Shown: in pieces, positions 8,813 through 18,018 of the stretch | How positions within the stretch are numbered: the stretch's first letter is position 1 | Layout of the letters: the number at the start of each line of letters is the position of its first letter | Assembly: GCF_004571135.1 (NCBI RefSeq) | Contig: NZ_SPSB01000002.1 | Coordinates: forward strand, 868,001-932,000 | Direction of reading: 5' to 3' | Length of the DNA: 64,000 nt | Source: Algoriphagus kandeliae | GTDB taxonomy: Bacteria; Bacteroidota; Bacteroidia; Cytophagales; Cyclobacteriaceae | Program-made: the position numbers and the translations under genes | The notes under the pieces: model-generated | Database searches by the model: none | Seen by the model: only the letters and a program-made list of their open reading frames with translations | What the model was told of the DNA's origin: nothing

Positions 8813-11800
8813 CTAGTTGCTGATCACCTTATAGGCGATCTCTGGAATCAGTTTTAACTCACTAATCAACTCCTCGCAAGGGTTAATGGAAAAGCGTTTC
8901 GAAAATAGCTCCAAAGTGATATTTTCTTTCCGGTCTTTGACGGTGAAATATAATTTGGCATCGCCTTTATACTTCTCAGTAATTTCCTCCAATTTCTCCA
9001 TCAGGTCATAATTGAGGTCGTCCAAATCTATATTTACTCGAAGGCCTTTGACCATTTTCCCACGAACTTCGGAAAGCAGCATAATGGAACTCACCTTGAA
9101 TTCCAATTCGTTTTCAGCCCATTTCTTCTGACCGACTTTTCCCTTGACGAAAAGGAACCAGCCTTTCATAAAATACTCCTTATACTTCACATAATCATCT
9201 CCAAAAAGGAAGAAAGTGAAACCTCCTTGATAATCTTCCAAGGTTAATGTCCCAAAGGGCTTTCCATTCTTGGTGGTCCGGTGAGCAAAGTCTGTAACGA
9301 TCCCCGCCAATTGAACTTCATTTTTTGACCGAATAGAATCTAAATCATTCAAATCAGGCAAGGTGGAATTGGTAAAGCTCTCAATTTCCAATTTGTATTG
9401 ATCCAAAGGATGTCCGGAGATATAAAGTCCAACCACCTCTTTTTCAATATTTAGCTGTTGAAGTTGAGAAAAAGGCTCCATTGGGTTCACGGTAGGTAAA
9501 GGAATATCCATTCCACCTCCTGCTCCTCCAAAAAGACTGACTTGAGCACTTTCTTCCTCCTGTTGGATCCGTTGTGCATATTTAACTGCCTTTTCGATCA
9601 GCGTTACATCACCTTCCGGAGCCTCTAAATATTGCCTTCGATGATGCTCGGGGAAGCAATCAAAACTTCCCGCCATGGCAAGTGCCTCCATGGTTTTCTT
9701 GTTCAGAGCCCGAGAATTCACCCGCTTGGCAAAATCGAAGATGTTTTTGAATGGGCCATTCTTTTCCCGCTCTGCGATAATATCATCTACTGCTGCCGAT
9801 CCTGCACCCTTGATTGCGGCCATTCCAAATCGAATCTCTCCCACTTGGTTTACGGTAAAACCTCCTTTGGATTCATTTACATCTGGTCCTAAAACGGGGA
9901 TTCCCATGCGCTTACATTCCTCCATGAAGAAGGTCACCTGTGTGATATCATTCATGTTGTTGCTGAGTACCGAGGCCATGTATTCAGCAGGATAATGTGC
10001 TTTGAGGTAAGCTGTCTGATAGGCTACCCAAGCATAACAGGTCGAGTGGGATTTGTTAAATGCGTATGATGCAAAAGCTTCCCAGTCAGTCCAGATTTTT
10101 TCAAGCTTTTTAGGATCATGTCCTTTTGCAGCAGCCTGATCGATGAACTTAGGTTTCATCTTATCCAACACGTCCTTTTGCTTTTTACCCATGGCTTTAC
10201 GAAGAACGTCTGCTTCACCTTTAGTAAAGCCGGCAAGCTTCTGGGACAGCAGCATTACTTGCTCTTGGTATACGGTAATCCCATAAGTTTCCTCGAGATA
10301 TTCCTTCATATCGTCGAGGTCATAGGTGATTTCTTTTTTCCCGTGCTTTCTATCGATGAACTCTGGGATATAAGCTAAAGGTCCCGGACGATAAAGGGCG
10401 TTCATTGCAATCAAATCGGCAAAAGCTGTAGGTTTCAAATCCCGCATGTATTTCTGCATTCCGGGACTTTCGTATTGGAAGATGCCGACTGTTTCACCGC
10501 GCTGGAAAAGCTCATAAGTCTTCTCATCATCTATCGGGAAATTATCAGGATCCAATTCGATTCCATGTCTTTCCTTGACGATTTTGCAGGCATCTTTGAT
10601 CAGGGTGAGGGTTTTCAAACCCAGAAAGTCCATTTTTAGAAGCCCTGCAGATTCTACCACGGAGTTGTCGAATTGGGTGCAAACCATGTCGGAATCCTTC
10701 GCAAGCGCAACAGGGACAAAGTTGGTGATGTCATCCGGTGTGATGATGACACCACAGGCATGGATTCCGGTGTTTCGTACTGAACCTTCCAAAACGGTTG
10801 CCTGATTGACGGTTTTGGCGGATTCGTCTTGGCCTTGAGCTACTCGTAGTAATTCCTCAGCTTTTTGAATCAATTCAGCCTGTCCTTTCAATTTATCCGC
10901 TAAGGCGGATTTATTTTTTGCTAGGTCAAAAAGGACTTTTAGCTTCAAATCGGGAACCATATTGGCTAATCTGCTAGCTTCTTGCAATGGCAAATTAAGT
11001 ACGCGAGCTGTATCCCGAATGGCAGATTTGGCGGCCATGGTGCCGTAAGTGATGATTTGAGCAACCTGATTCGAGCCATATTTTTTGATCACATAGTCGA
11101 TGACTTTTCCGCGACCTTCATCATCAAAGTCAATATCAATATCGGGAAGTGAAACCCGATCCGGATTCAAAAATCTCTCAAAAAGGAGATCATACTCGAT
11201 TGGATCCACATTCGTAATTCCAATGCAATAAGCAACTGCCGATCCTGCTGCGGAACCACGACCCGGCCCAACCGAAACGCCCATATCCCGAGCTGCTCGG
11301 GTGAAATCTTGTACAATCAAAAAGTAACCGGGATATCCAGTCCGTTCGATTGTTTTCAATTCAAAATCTAATCGTTCCTGAATCTCCGGTGTGATTTCAC
11401 TGTATCTCTTTTTAGCACCTTCGTAGGTGAGGTGTCTCAGGTAAACATTTTCACCACGTTTACCTCCATCTACTTCATCTTGTGGGTCTTTGAATTCTTC
11501 AGGAATATCAAATTTTGGCAACAATACTTCCCGCGCAAGCTTATAGGCTTCGCACTTTTCTACAATTTCCTGAGTGCACTCGATAGCTTCCGGTAGGTCA
11601 GCGAAAAGCTTTTTCATTTCCTCAGGAGACTTCAGATAGAACTCATCATTTGGAAAGCCATATCGGAATTCTCTACCTCGCTTGCCAACATATTTTTTAG
11701 GTTTTTCTACCAGTTCCCCGTCTTTCACACAAAGCAAAATATCATGTGCTTTTGCGTCACCTTTGTCATTGTAATAGGTGTTGTTGGCGGCGAAATACTT

Positions 11801-13105
11801 GACATTGTATTTCTTAGCAAATTCGAGCAAAACCTCATTGACCTTCTCTTCTTCGGGAATTCCATGTCGGTTTAATTCTACATAAAAATCATCTCCAAAC
11901 TGCTCTTTCCACCAGATAAAGGCCTCCTCAGCCTGTGTTTCACCTACATTCAAAATTAAAAATGGAATTTCTCCCCAAAGTCCACCGGTTGTAGCAATCA
12001 GGTCTCCTTTGTATTGAACGAGAAGTTCTTTGTCAATTCTGGGCACATAATAAAAGCCCTCGATATTTGCATAGGAGGCTAGTTTGGCCAAATTGTGATA
12101 GCCCGCTTTATTCTTTGCGAGAAGAACGGTTTGGTATCCGTCATCCTTGTTACTCTTATTTTTTCGATCTCGACATAGATTAAACTCACACCCCACAATG
12201 GGTTTGATTTCTGCAGCCATAGCAGCTTTCACAAAATGAAAAGCCCCCATCATATTTCCATGATCAGTCATGGCGATAGCAGGCATATTTAGGGATTTTG
12301 CCTTGGCGACCATAGCAGGGATTTCAGTCGTAGCCTGCAAAACCGAGTATTGGGTGTGAACATGCAAATGGGTAAAGGGCACATCCACCAATTCTGAAAT
12401 GTCTGCCTTCCCGGCCTGCTTTAAAATTTCCTTAGCAGCTACCTTTTGTTCATCCTTTGCTTGGGCAAAATTTGCCTCACCCAAATCCGGAGCTTCATAG
12501 ATCACTTGTTCCAAAAGAATCCCTTCCTCTGGAGGATGGACTCGGTGGGTGATCAATCCAAAGAAGCATCGAGCAGTCGCATCTACGTCATAGGCGGCAT
12601 CGTGTGCATCGCCAAAGCCCTTCCCAAATAGCTTTTGATGGAGTTCCGTGAGGGTAGGCCATTTGTATTTTCCGCCTTTTCCTCCTGGAATCGCGCAAAA
12701 ATCAGTAGAAATATCCTTGGTATCCAGTGGATTTGCAGTCAAAGGCATTCCCAATTCAGACCGAAGGAATTCCGAACCAACCACATTGATATCAAACTCA
12801 ATATTGTGTCCGACTAGGTACTTGGCTTCTTTGACATCCTTTTCAAAAATCTCCAAAACCTCCTGTAAAATATGACCTTCTGCTAATGCTCTCTTCGTAG
12901 AAATACCATGAACCTTTTCTGCATTATAAGGAATGGTAAAACCTTCAGGTTTGATAATATAATTGTGATTGGAGAGAAGTTTTCCGGTAGCATCATGCAG
13001 TTGCCATGCCAATTGAACCAGCCTAGGCCAGTTGTCCAAGTCGGACATGGGAGCATTGTAATCGCGGGGTAATCCAGTAGTTTCAGTATCAAAAATGATA
13101 TACAT
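8813..13105 (-). CDS. dnaE: DNA polymerase III alpha subunit with fused N-terminal DnaQ-type proofreading exonuclease
   Basis: Replicative polymerase of 1430 residues, longer than the roughly 1160 of E. coli DnaE. Residues 1-190 form a DEDDh exonuclease: DTETTGL (6-12), GHNIEFD (99-105) and HDAAYD (168-173) match ExoI, ExoII and ExoIII. A PHP domain starts at FTHLHVHTQYS (244). The polymerase core has GPGRGSAAG (613-621) and catalytic aspartates in PDIDIDFDD (Asp655, Asp657). Helix-hairpin-helix and OB regions follow. Polymerase and proofreading therefore come on one chain. A separate epsilon subunit elsewhere in the genome cannot be ruled out. Confidence 0.95.
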   Translation of the reverse strand: MYIIFDTETTGLPRDYNAPMSDLDNWPRLVQLAWQLHDATGKLLSNHNYIIKPEGFTIPYNAEKVHGISTKRALAEGHILQEVLEIFEKDVKEAKYLVGHNIEFDINVVGSEFLRSELGMPLTANPLDTKDISTDFCAIPGGKGGKYKWPTLTELHQKLFGKGFGDAHDAAYDVDATARCFFGLITHRVHPPEEGILLEQVIYEAPDLGEANFAQAKDEQKVAAKEILKQAGKADISELVDVPFTHLHVHTQYSVLQATTEIPAMVAKAKSLNMPAIAMTDHGNMMGAFHFVKAAMAAEIKPIVGCEFNLCRDRKNKSNKDDGYQTVLLAKNKAGYHNLAKLASYANIEGFYYVPRIDKELLVQYKGDLIATTGGLWGEIPFLILNVGETQAEEAFIWWKEQFGDDFYVELNRHGIPEEEKVNEVLLEFAKKYNVKYFAANNTYYNDKGDAKAHDILLCVKDGELVEKPKKYVGKRGREFRYGFPNDEFYLKSPEEMKKLFADLPEAIECTQEIVEKCEAYKLAREVLLPKFDIPEEFKDPQDEVDGGKRGENVYLRHLTYEGAKKRYSEITPEIQERLDFELKTIERTGYPGYFLIVQDFTRAARDMGVSVGPGRGSAAGSAVAYCIGITNVDPIEYDLLFERFLNPDRVSLPDIDIDFDDEGRGKVIDYVIKKYGSNQVAQIITYGTMAAKSAIRDTARVLNLPLQEASRLANMVPDLKLKVLFDLAKNKSALADKLKGQAELIQKAEELLRVAQGQDESAKTVNQATVLEGSVRNTGIHACGVIITPDDITNFVPVALAKDSDMVCTQFDNSVVESAGLLKMDFLGLKTLTLIKDACKIVKERHGIELDPDNFPIDDEKTYELFQRGETVGIFQYESPGMQKYMRDLKPTAFADLIAMNALYRPGPLAYIPEFIDRKHGKKEITYDLDDMKEYLEETYGITVYQEQVMLLSQKLAGFTKGEADVLRKAMGKKQKDVLDKMKPKFIDQAAAKGHDPKKLEKIWTDWEAFASYAFNKSHSTCYAWVAYQTAYLKAHYPAEYMASVLSNNMNDITQVTFFMEECKRMGIPVLGPDVNESKGGFTVNQVGEIRFGMAAIKGAGSAAVDDIIAEREKNGPFKNIFDFAKRVNSRALNKKTMEALAMAGSFDCFPEHHRRQYLEAPEGDVTLIEKAVKYAQRIQQEEESAQVSLFGGAGGGMDIPLPTVNPMEPFSQLQQLNIEKEVVGLYISGHPLDQYKLEIESFTNSTLPDLNDLDSIRSKNEVQLAGIVTDFAHRTTKNGKPFGTLTLEDYQGGFTFFLFGDDYVKYKEYFMKGWFLFVKGKVGQKKWAENELEFKVSSIMLLSEVRGKMVKGLRVNIDLDDLNYDLMEKLEEITEKYKGDAKLYFTVKDRKENITLELFSKRFSINPCEELISELKLIPEIAYKVISN

Positions 13106-13320
13106 AGTCTGTCGGAAAATTGAGGCTTTAAATTAGGGTATTTGAGGTAAGCAAAAAATGGAATGGCAGGAATTGTCAGAGATAATTTTCCCAAAAAACA
13201 GAAGAGGTTTTTAGGGAGAAAATTCGTTGGCTTTTAGAAAATTTTTGACACCTGGACTTTATTGGAACTCTCTGGTTCCTTTTTCCAAATCAGAATAAAT
13301 TTATTTCGATTTTACCTGGA

Positions 13321-13965
13321 TTACCGCTTGTCTTCCCAAGGCATGTAAACCACTTTCTTGGTTTCAAAAAAGTCCTCCTTGAAATAGTCGCTCAAGTGGT
13401 AAGTGACATAGGATTTCCCGGTTTCCTCCATTTCTTCATCTACATCACCACCTTTTAGATATAAAATGCCGTTTGGAAACTCATTGAAATCTTCTTTTCG
13501 GATTTTTCCTTTTACCCAAGGGTAAAAATTGATCATTCGGGTCACTGCCCGGCTGATCACAAAATCATATTTTCTAACTAGTGTTTCTGCTCGCGCTTGC
13601 TGAGCTTCAACATTGCTAAGTTTCAGAGCACGAGCTACTTCTTTCACCACAATGATTTTTTTTCCAATAGAATCTACCAAATGAAAGTGTGTATCTGGAA
13701 AAAGGATAGCTAATGGGATTCCTGGAAATCCTCCTCCAGTCCCAATGTCCAGAACCTTGGTTCCAGGCTGAAAGCGCATGACTTTGGCGATCCCCAGCGA
13801 ATGAAGGACATGGTGCACATAAAATTGATCCATGTCTTTGCGGCTGATGACATTAATCTTGGCATTCCAGTCTTCATACAAGGACTTCAATCGGTCAAAT
13901 TGTTCGATTTGCCGCTCGCTAAGATTCGGAAAATAGGATAGAATCAATTCAGTACCGGAGTTCAT
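13321..13965 (-). CDS. rsmG: 16S rRNA (guanine527-N7)-methyltransferase
   Basis: SAM-dependent methyltransferase that modifies G527 of 16S rRNA. The 214-residue protein has the Rossmann motif KVLDIGTGGGFPGIPLAI, the family's VDSIGKK segment and DFVISRAVT. Length is normal. Its ATG overlaps the stop of the upstream sigma-factor gene by one base (TGATG on the minus strand), so the two are probably translationally coupled. Confidence 0.94.
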   Translation of the reverse strand: MNSGTELILSYFPNLSERQIEQFDRLKSLYEDWNAKINVISRKDMDQFYVHHVLHSLGIAKVMRFQPGTKVLDIGTGGGFPGIPLAILFPDTHFHLVDSIGKKIIVVKEVARALKLSNVEAQQARAETLVRKYDFVISRAVTRMINFYPWVKGKIRKEDFNEFPNGILYLKGGDVDEEMEETGKSYVTYHLSDYFKEDFFETKKVVYMPWEDKR

Positions 13966-14576
13966 CAGATGTGCTTTTCTTTGCCGGAAGCGATTTCATA
14001 AAGCAATTCTCTTGAGCGGTGTAATTGCGCTTTTACCGTTCCGAGAGGCTTGTCCAGTTCTTGGGCAATTTCTTCATAAGAGAGCTCATCAAAATAGCGC
14101 AATTGAACTAGTTTCCGGTATTTAGCTGGAAGTTTGTCCACAAAAATTCTCACCATTTCAATCCGCTGAGATTTGATGAATTCATCTTGTGGGTTGTTTT
14201 CATCATCTTCTACATCAATATTGACTGCGTTTCCGCTGTCATCGGACATGGTGGTATTTAAGCTCATGGTTTTGAGCTTTTTCTTTCTGATAAAATCAAT
14301 TGCATTGTTTGTAGCAATTCGGAAAAGCCAAGTAGAAAAAGTATAGTCTTTTTTAAATCGATGTAGGTTTTTGAAAGCCTTTGCAAAAGCTTCCATGGTT
14401 AAATCTTCGGCATCATCTGCATCCCGAATCATTTTGAGGATCATGAAATAAACGGCTTTCTTGTACCGCTTCATAAGGGCCGCATAGGCAGACTGATCCT
14501 TCTCGATGACTGCTCGATCGATCAGTTCGAAGTCTTCTAAAGCCTTATTTGAAAAACCGCGTTCGTTTATTTCCAT
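13965..14576 (-). CDS. ECF-type sigma-70 family RNA polymerase sigma factor
   Basis: Contains sigma region 2 (YAALMKRYKKAVYF through STWLFRIATNNAIDFIRKKK) and region 4 (LPAKYRKLVQLRYF with the helix-turn-helix LSYEEIAQELDKPLGTVK). Regions 1.1 and 3 are absent, as in ECF factors. I start at the ATG at 14576 (MEINERGF) rather than the in-frame ATG 42 bases upstream, because the shorter form overlaps the upstream glycosyltransferase by only 10 bases. No anti-sigma gene is adjacent, so its signal is unknown. Confidence 0.9.
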   Translation of the reverse strand: MEINERGFSNKALEDFELIDRAVIEKDQSAYAALMKRYKKAVYFMILKMIRDADDAEDLTMEAFAKAFKNLHRFKKDYTFSTWLFRIATNNAIDFIRKKKLKTMSLNTTMSDDSGNAVNIDVEDDENNPQDEFIKSQRIEMVRIFVDKLPAKYRKLVQLRYFDELSYEEIAQELDKPLGTVKAQLHRSRELLYEIASGKEKHI

Positions 14577-15703
14577 TTGATGTCTTTTGACTGATGGGAA
14601 AATGTCCCTAATCCCCAAAAATACCAGATATACAAGAAGTCGTTGACTAGGATATTGGATCGGGTTTTGGTCCCGTTAAGTTTTCGGTTGGCTGATGAAT
14701 AAATCCAAAGTACCAACAGAACCCTTACGAGGAATATACCGAAAACGACGGGAAATTGTTCCCAATTTTGCTCCAATCCCAAATAAATCAGCAATCCAAT
14801 ACCTCCCGCCCAAAATAAAAGGTGGGAAAATGCAAACCAACCAATTTTCATCTTGTCTTGGCTTTTATACTGCTTCCCTACGTGCAAATGCCTTTTTTTC
14901 TGTCGGAAATAATCCTTCCAGTTGTCCTTTGGGATAGAAATAGTTCGTGCATCTGAGTCAATGACCACTTGGGTATTTTTTCCAGTTGCATATTTATTAA
15001 TGAAAAGATCATCATCGCCCCCTTCAAAATGCCACAAGTCTTTGAATGCTTTTACATCCATAAAGAAGCTTTTGCGGTAGCAAAGATTTCTTCCAATTCC
15101 CATAAATGGTGCTTTCCATCTCGCAAAGGAGAGGTAAAACAAAGCTGTTTGAATGGTTTCGAATTGAATCCAACTGTTCAAAAAGCCTTTTATTGCGTCA
15201 TAACCTCCGAATCCCAAAGAGAATGTCATTCCTTCGTTTCTAACTGGTGCGGTCATCTTTCGTATCCATTGATTGGAAGCAGGAATACAATCTGCGTCAG
15301 TTAAGAGGATAACGTCATGTTTGGCGACTTTGATACCTAAAGTCAGTGCATATTTTTTGGAAGTGACGTGCTCAGGGGTGTATTTTACGGTGACTGTACG
15401 AAGCTTGGGATAACGATCCATCATTTCCGCTAATAATCGGGATGTTCTATCCCGACTTCGATCATCGATCACCAAAACATCAAAATTCGGGTAATCTTGC
15501 TCAAAAAGTTTGGGGATTAAAAGCTTGAGGTTTTTGAATTCATTGTGAGCTGCAATGACAACAGTCACCCCTTCCTCGTTTTCGGATTGCTCTTTTTGCT
15601 TTTTAGGATTAAAGAATGCCGTTCTGCCAAAAATAGGCAAGAGGTAAATGAGTTGGATGAGGACTCCTAAACCGAAAATTATCCACAATAAAAATAGGGC
15701 CAT
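14567..15703 (-). CDS. Membrane glycosyltransferase, family 2
   Basis: A 378-residue protein with an N-terminal membrane segment (about 1-25), a GT-A catalytic domain and two or three C-terminal membrane segments. The domain shows VVIAAHNEFKNL, the DDRSRDRT nucleotide-sugar region and DADC as the DxD-like metal site. A later KKRHLHVGKQY replaces the more usual QxxRW. Substrate is unknown; envelope polysaccharide or lipid glycosylation is likely. It heads the minus-strand cluster with the sigma factor and rsmG. Confidence 0.85.
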   Translation of the reverse strand: MALFLLWIIFGLGVLIQLIYLLPIFGRTAFFNPKKQKEQSENEEGVTVVIAAHNEFKNLKLLIPKLFEQDYPNFDVLVIDDRSRDRTSRLLAEMMDRYPKLRTVTVKYTPEHVTSKKYALTLGIKVAKHDVILLTDADCIPASNQWIRKMTAPVRNEGMTFSLGFGGYDAIKGFLNSWIQFETIQTALFYLSFARWKAPFMGIGRNLCYRKSFFMDVKAFKDLWHFEGGDDDLFINKYATGKNTQVVIDSDARTISIPKDNWKDYFRQKKRHLHVGKQYKSQDKMKIGWFAFSHLLFWAGGIGLLIYLGLEQNWEQFPVVFGIFLVRVLLVLWIYSSANRKLNGTKTRSNILVNDFLYIWYFWGLGTFSHQSKDIKWK

Positions 15704-15763
15704 AGGTCGATTGTGCTGGGCAAATATAAAATCAATTTCAGCATTCGTTTAAGAATAAAGGGA

Positions 15764-15771
15764 TATTTTTG
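15764..15771 (+). promoter_or_regulatory. Candidate Bacteroidota -7 box upstream of tgt
   Basis: TATTTTTG matches the TAnnTTTG consensus of the Bacteroidota housekeeping sigma factor. It lies 41 bases before the tgt ATG in the divergent spacer. A good -33 TTTG is not seen at the expected distance, so this is tentative. Confidence 0.4.
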
Positions 15772-15812
15772 CGGGCAGATCATTTCCCGGAAATACGTCT
15801 AATTTCTTTTCG

Positions 15813-16943
15813 ATGAAATTCACTTTACAGCATGCTGATCCCCAGACCAAAGCCCGTGCGGGGAAGTTAGAAACTGATCACGGAACTATCCTTACACCGA
15901 TTTTTATGCCTGTTGGTACCGCCGGTTCGGTTAAGGCAGTTCATCAGCATGAGTTATTGGATCCGATTCATGCTCAGATTATTCTGGGGAATACCTATCA
16001 TTTGTATCTCCGTCCGGGATTGGATATTCTGGAAAAAGCTGGAGGACTTCATCGTTTTATGGGTTGGGATCGTCCTATTCTGACAGATTCGGGAGGATAT
16101 CAGGTATTTTCCTTGTCAGGAACCCGTAAGATAAAAGAAGAAGGAGTCATGTTTAAGTCACATATTGATGGCTCAAAACATCATTTTACCCCAGAGAATG
16201 TCATGGATATTCAGCGAACTATCGGGGCGGATATTATCATGGCTTTTGATGAATGTACTCCTTACCCTTGCGAGTATGGTTATGCCAGAAAATCTATGGA
16301 AATGACCCATCGTTGGTTGAAGCGCTGCATGAATCGATTTGACGAGACGGAAGGAAAATATGGCTATTCTCAAACACTTTTTCCGATCGTCCAAGGTTCT
16401 GTTTACAAAGATTTACGAGTTCAAAGTGCCCAATTTATAGCCGATCAGGGAAGAGAAGGGAATGCTATCGGTGGATTGTCCGTAGGAGAGCCGGCAGAGA
16501 TGATGTATGAAATGACCGAAGTGGTGACGGACATTTTACCTAAGGACAAACCACGTTACCTAATGGGGGTAGGAACTCCGGCAAATATTTTGGAGTGTAT
16601 TGCTTTAGGTGTTGATATGTTTGATTGCGTGATGCCGACCCGGAATGCCCGAAACGGAATGCTATTTACTTCTGAAGGAATCATAAATATTCGAAACGAA
16701 AAATGGAAGGATGATTTCAGTCCGATCGATCCAGGAATAGGAAGTTCAGTTAGTTCCTTTTATTCAAAAGCTTATCTTCGTCATTTGACCATTTCAAAGG
16801 AGATTTTGGCAGCACAGATTGCCAGTATTCATAATTTGTCCTTCTACCTTTGGTTGGTGGGAGAAGCAAGAGCCCATATTTTAGCTGGTGATTTTGCAAG
16901 CTGGAAAGCCGAAATGGTTAAGAAAGTAAGTACTCGACTCTAA
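15813..16943 (+). CDS. tgt: tRNA-guanine (queuine) transglycosylase with degenerate zinc site
   Basis: Exchanges guanine 34 for preQ1 in tRNAs with GUN anticodons. The TIM-barrel motifs are intact: ILTDSGGYQVFS with the catalytic Asp, PIVQGSVY, GGLSVGEP and the nucleophile Asp in VDMFDCVMPTRNARNG. The usual zinc triad (pattern CxCxxC) is absent: at the aligned positions the protein has Ile309, Ser311 and Ser314 (IDPGIGSSVSSFYSKAYLRHL), while the fourth ligand His340 remains. From memory, TGTs of Bacteroidota commonly lack these cysteines. Length of 376 aa is normal. It heads a three-gene unit. Confidence 0.93.
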   Translation: MKFTLQHADPQTKARAGKLETDHGTILTPIFMPVGTAGSVKAVHQHELLDPIHAQIILGNTYHLYLRPGLDILEKAGGLHRFMGWDRPILTDSGGYQVFSLSGTRKIKEEGVMFKSHIDGSKHHFTPENVMDIQRTIGADIIMAFDECTPYPCEYGYARKSMEMTHRWLKRCMNRFDETEGKYGYSQTLFPIVQGSVYKDLRVQSAQFIADQGREGNAIGGLSVGEPAEMMYEMTEVVTDILPKDKPRYLMGVGTPANILECIALGVDMFDCVMPTRNARNGMLFTSEGIINIRNEKWKDDFSPIDPGIGSSVSSFYSKAYLRHLTISKEILAAQIASIHNLSFYLWLVGEARAHILAGDFASWKAEMVKKVSTRL

Positions 16944-16944
16944 A

Positions 16945-18018
16945 ATGAAATTAATAGACCGTCTCATCATCAAGGATTTTTTGAAGACCTATTTCTTCGT
17001 GGTCTTGATGTTGATTTTGGTGGTTTTGGTGCTGGACTTTACAGAGAAAAACGATAAATACATCCAGAATCAGGTGCCAACTATAGAAATTCTCAAGTAC
17101 ATGGGGAATTATGGATTGTACCTGAATAACCTCCTAACCCCAATTACGGTCTTTATTTCGGTTATTTTCATTACTTCCAAAATGGCTGGTCGAACAGAAA
17201 TCATTGCCATTCTTGGAAGTGGGGTAAGTTTTGTCAGATTGCTATTTCCTTTTCTTTTTTCAGCGGCTTTGATTGGCGGAGTCAGTTTTTTTCTGAATGG
17301 TTGGGTGCTTCCTGCTGCCACTGAAAATCTCACTGTATTTAAATTGGTGTATTTGGAAAAAGGAACTCCTCAAAACGAGCAAAATATTCATATCAAGGTA
17401 GGAGACGAAAGCTATGCCTATTTGAGCCGATTCTTTAAGACGAGTAATACTGGCTACAACTTTACTTTAGAGACAATACGAGATGGGGAATTACTTGCTA
17501 AACTTTCCTCTGATCGAATTGAATGGGATACAGCCAAAAGTGTTTGGACTTTGAGGAATTGGAGACTGCGCGAACTTGAAGAAGAAGGGGAAAAGTGGTC
17601 CGTGGGAACAGAATTAGATACAGTTCTTTCCATCATTCCAGATGATTTTGGGGTGCCTGATAATCACCATGAAACTCTCAAACTTCCCCAATTAAGTCGT
17701 CAAATTCGAATATTGGAAGAGCGAGGAGCAGATAATGTGAATTATTATAAAATTGAGCGCTATGTCCGATTTATGTCTCCTTTTGCAGCTTTGATTCTGA
17801 CTTTTATAGGAGTGATTATGTCAGCTCGAAAAACTAGAGGAGGCTCCGGTTTTCAAATTGCCATGGGATTCTTGCTGGCTTTCATTTATATACTATTATT
17901 TATTCTGTCAAGGACCTTTGCAGAAAATGGTTCGGAATATCCCATTTTGGCTGTTTGGCTGCCTAACATCATTTTTGGATTAACTGGTTTGGTGCTTTAC
18001 AAAACTGTCCCTCGATAG
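16945..18018 (+). CDS. LptF/LptG family lipopolysaccharide export permease
   Basis: Inner-membrane permease of the YjgP/YjgQ family, which with LptB extracts lipopolysaccharide from the inner membrane. The N-terminus MKLIDRLIIKDFLKTYFFVV is typical. There are three membrane segments in the first 130 residues, a periplasmic jellyroll-like domain and three C-terminal membrane segments. It starts one base after the tgt stop. Bacteroidota carry several such proteins, so LptF versus LptG is not decided here. Confidence 0.88.
   Translation: MKLIDRLIIKDFLKTYFFVVLMLILVVLVLDFTEKNDKYIQNQVPTIEILKYMGNYGLYLNNLLTPITVFISVIFITSKMAGRTEIIAILGSGVSFVRLLFPFLFSAALIGGVSFFLNGWVLPAATENLTVFKLVYLEKGTPQNEQNIHIKVGDESYAYLSRFFKTSNTGYNFTLETIRDGELLAKLSSDRIEWDTAKSVWTLRNWRLRELEEEGEKWSVGTELDTVLSIIPDDFGVPDNHHETLKLPQLSRQIRILEERGADNVNYYKIERYVRFMSPFAALILTFIGVIMSARKTRGGSGFQIAMGFLLAFIYILLFILSRTFAENGSEYPILAVWLPNIIFGLTGLVLYKTVPR

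Noticed and set aside
13251..13320. GGAAC/GTTCC hairpin with T-run near 13265 as an rsmG terminator
   Set aside because: The T-run lies on the plus strand, whereas rsmG and dnaE are on the minus strand, and the stem is only 5 bp.
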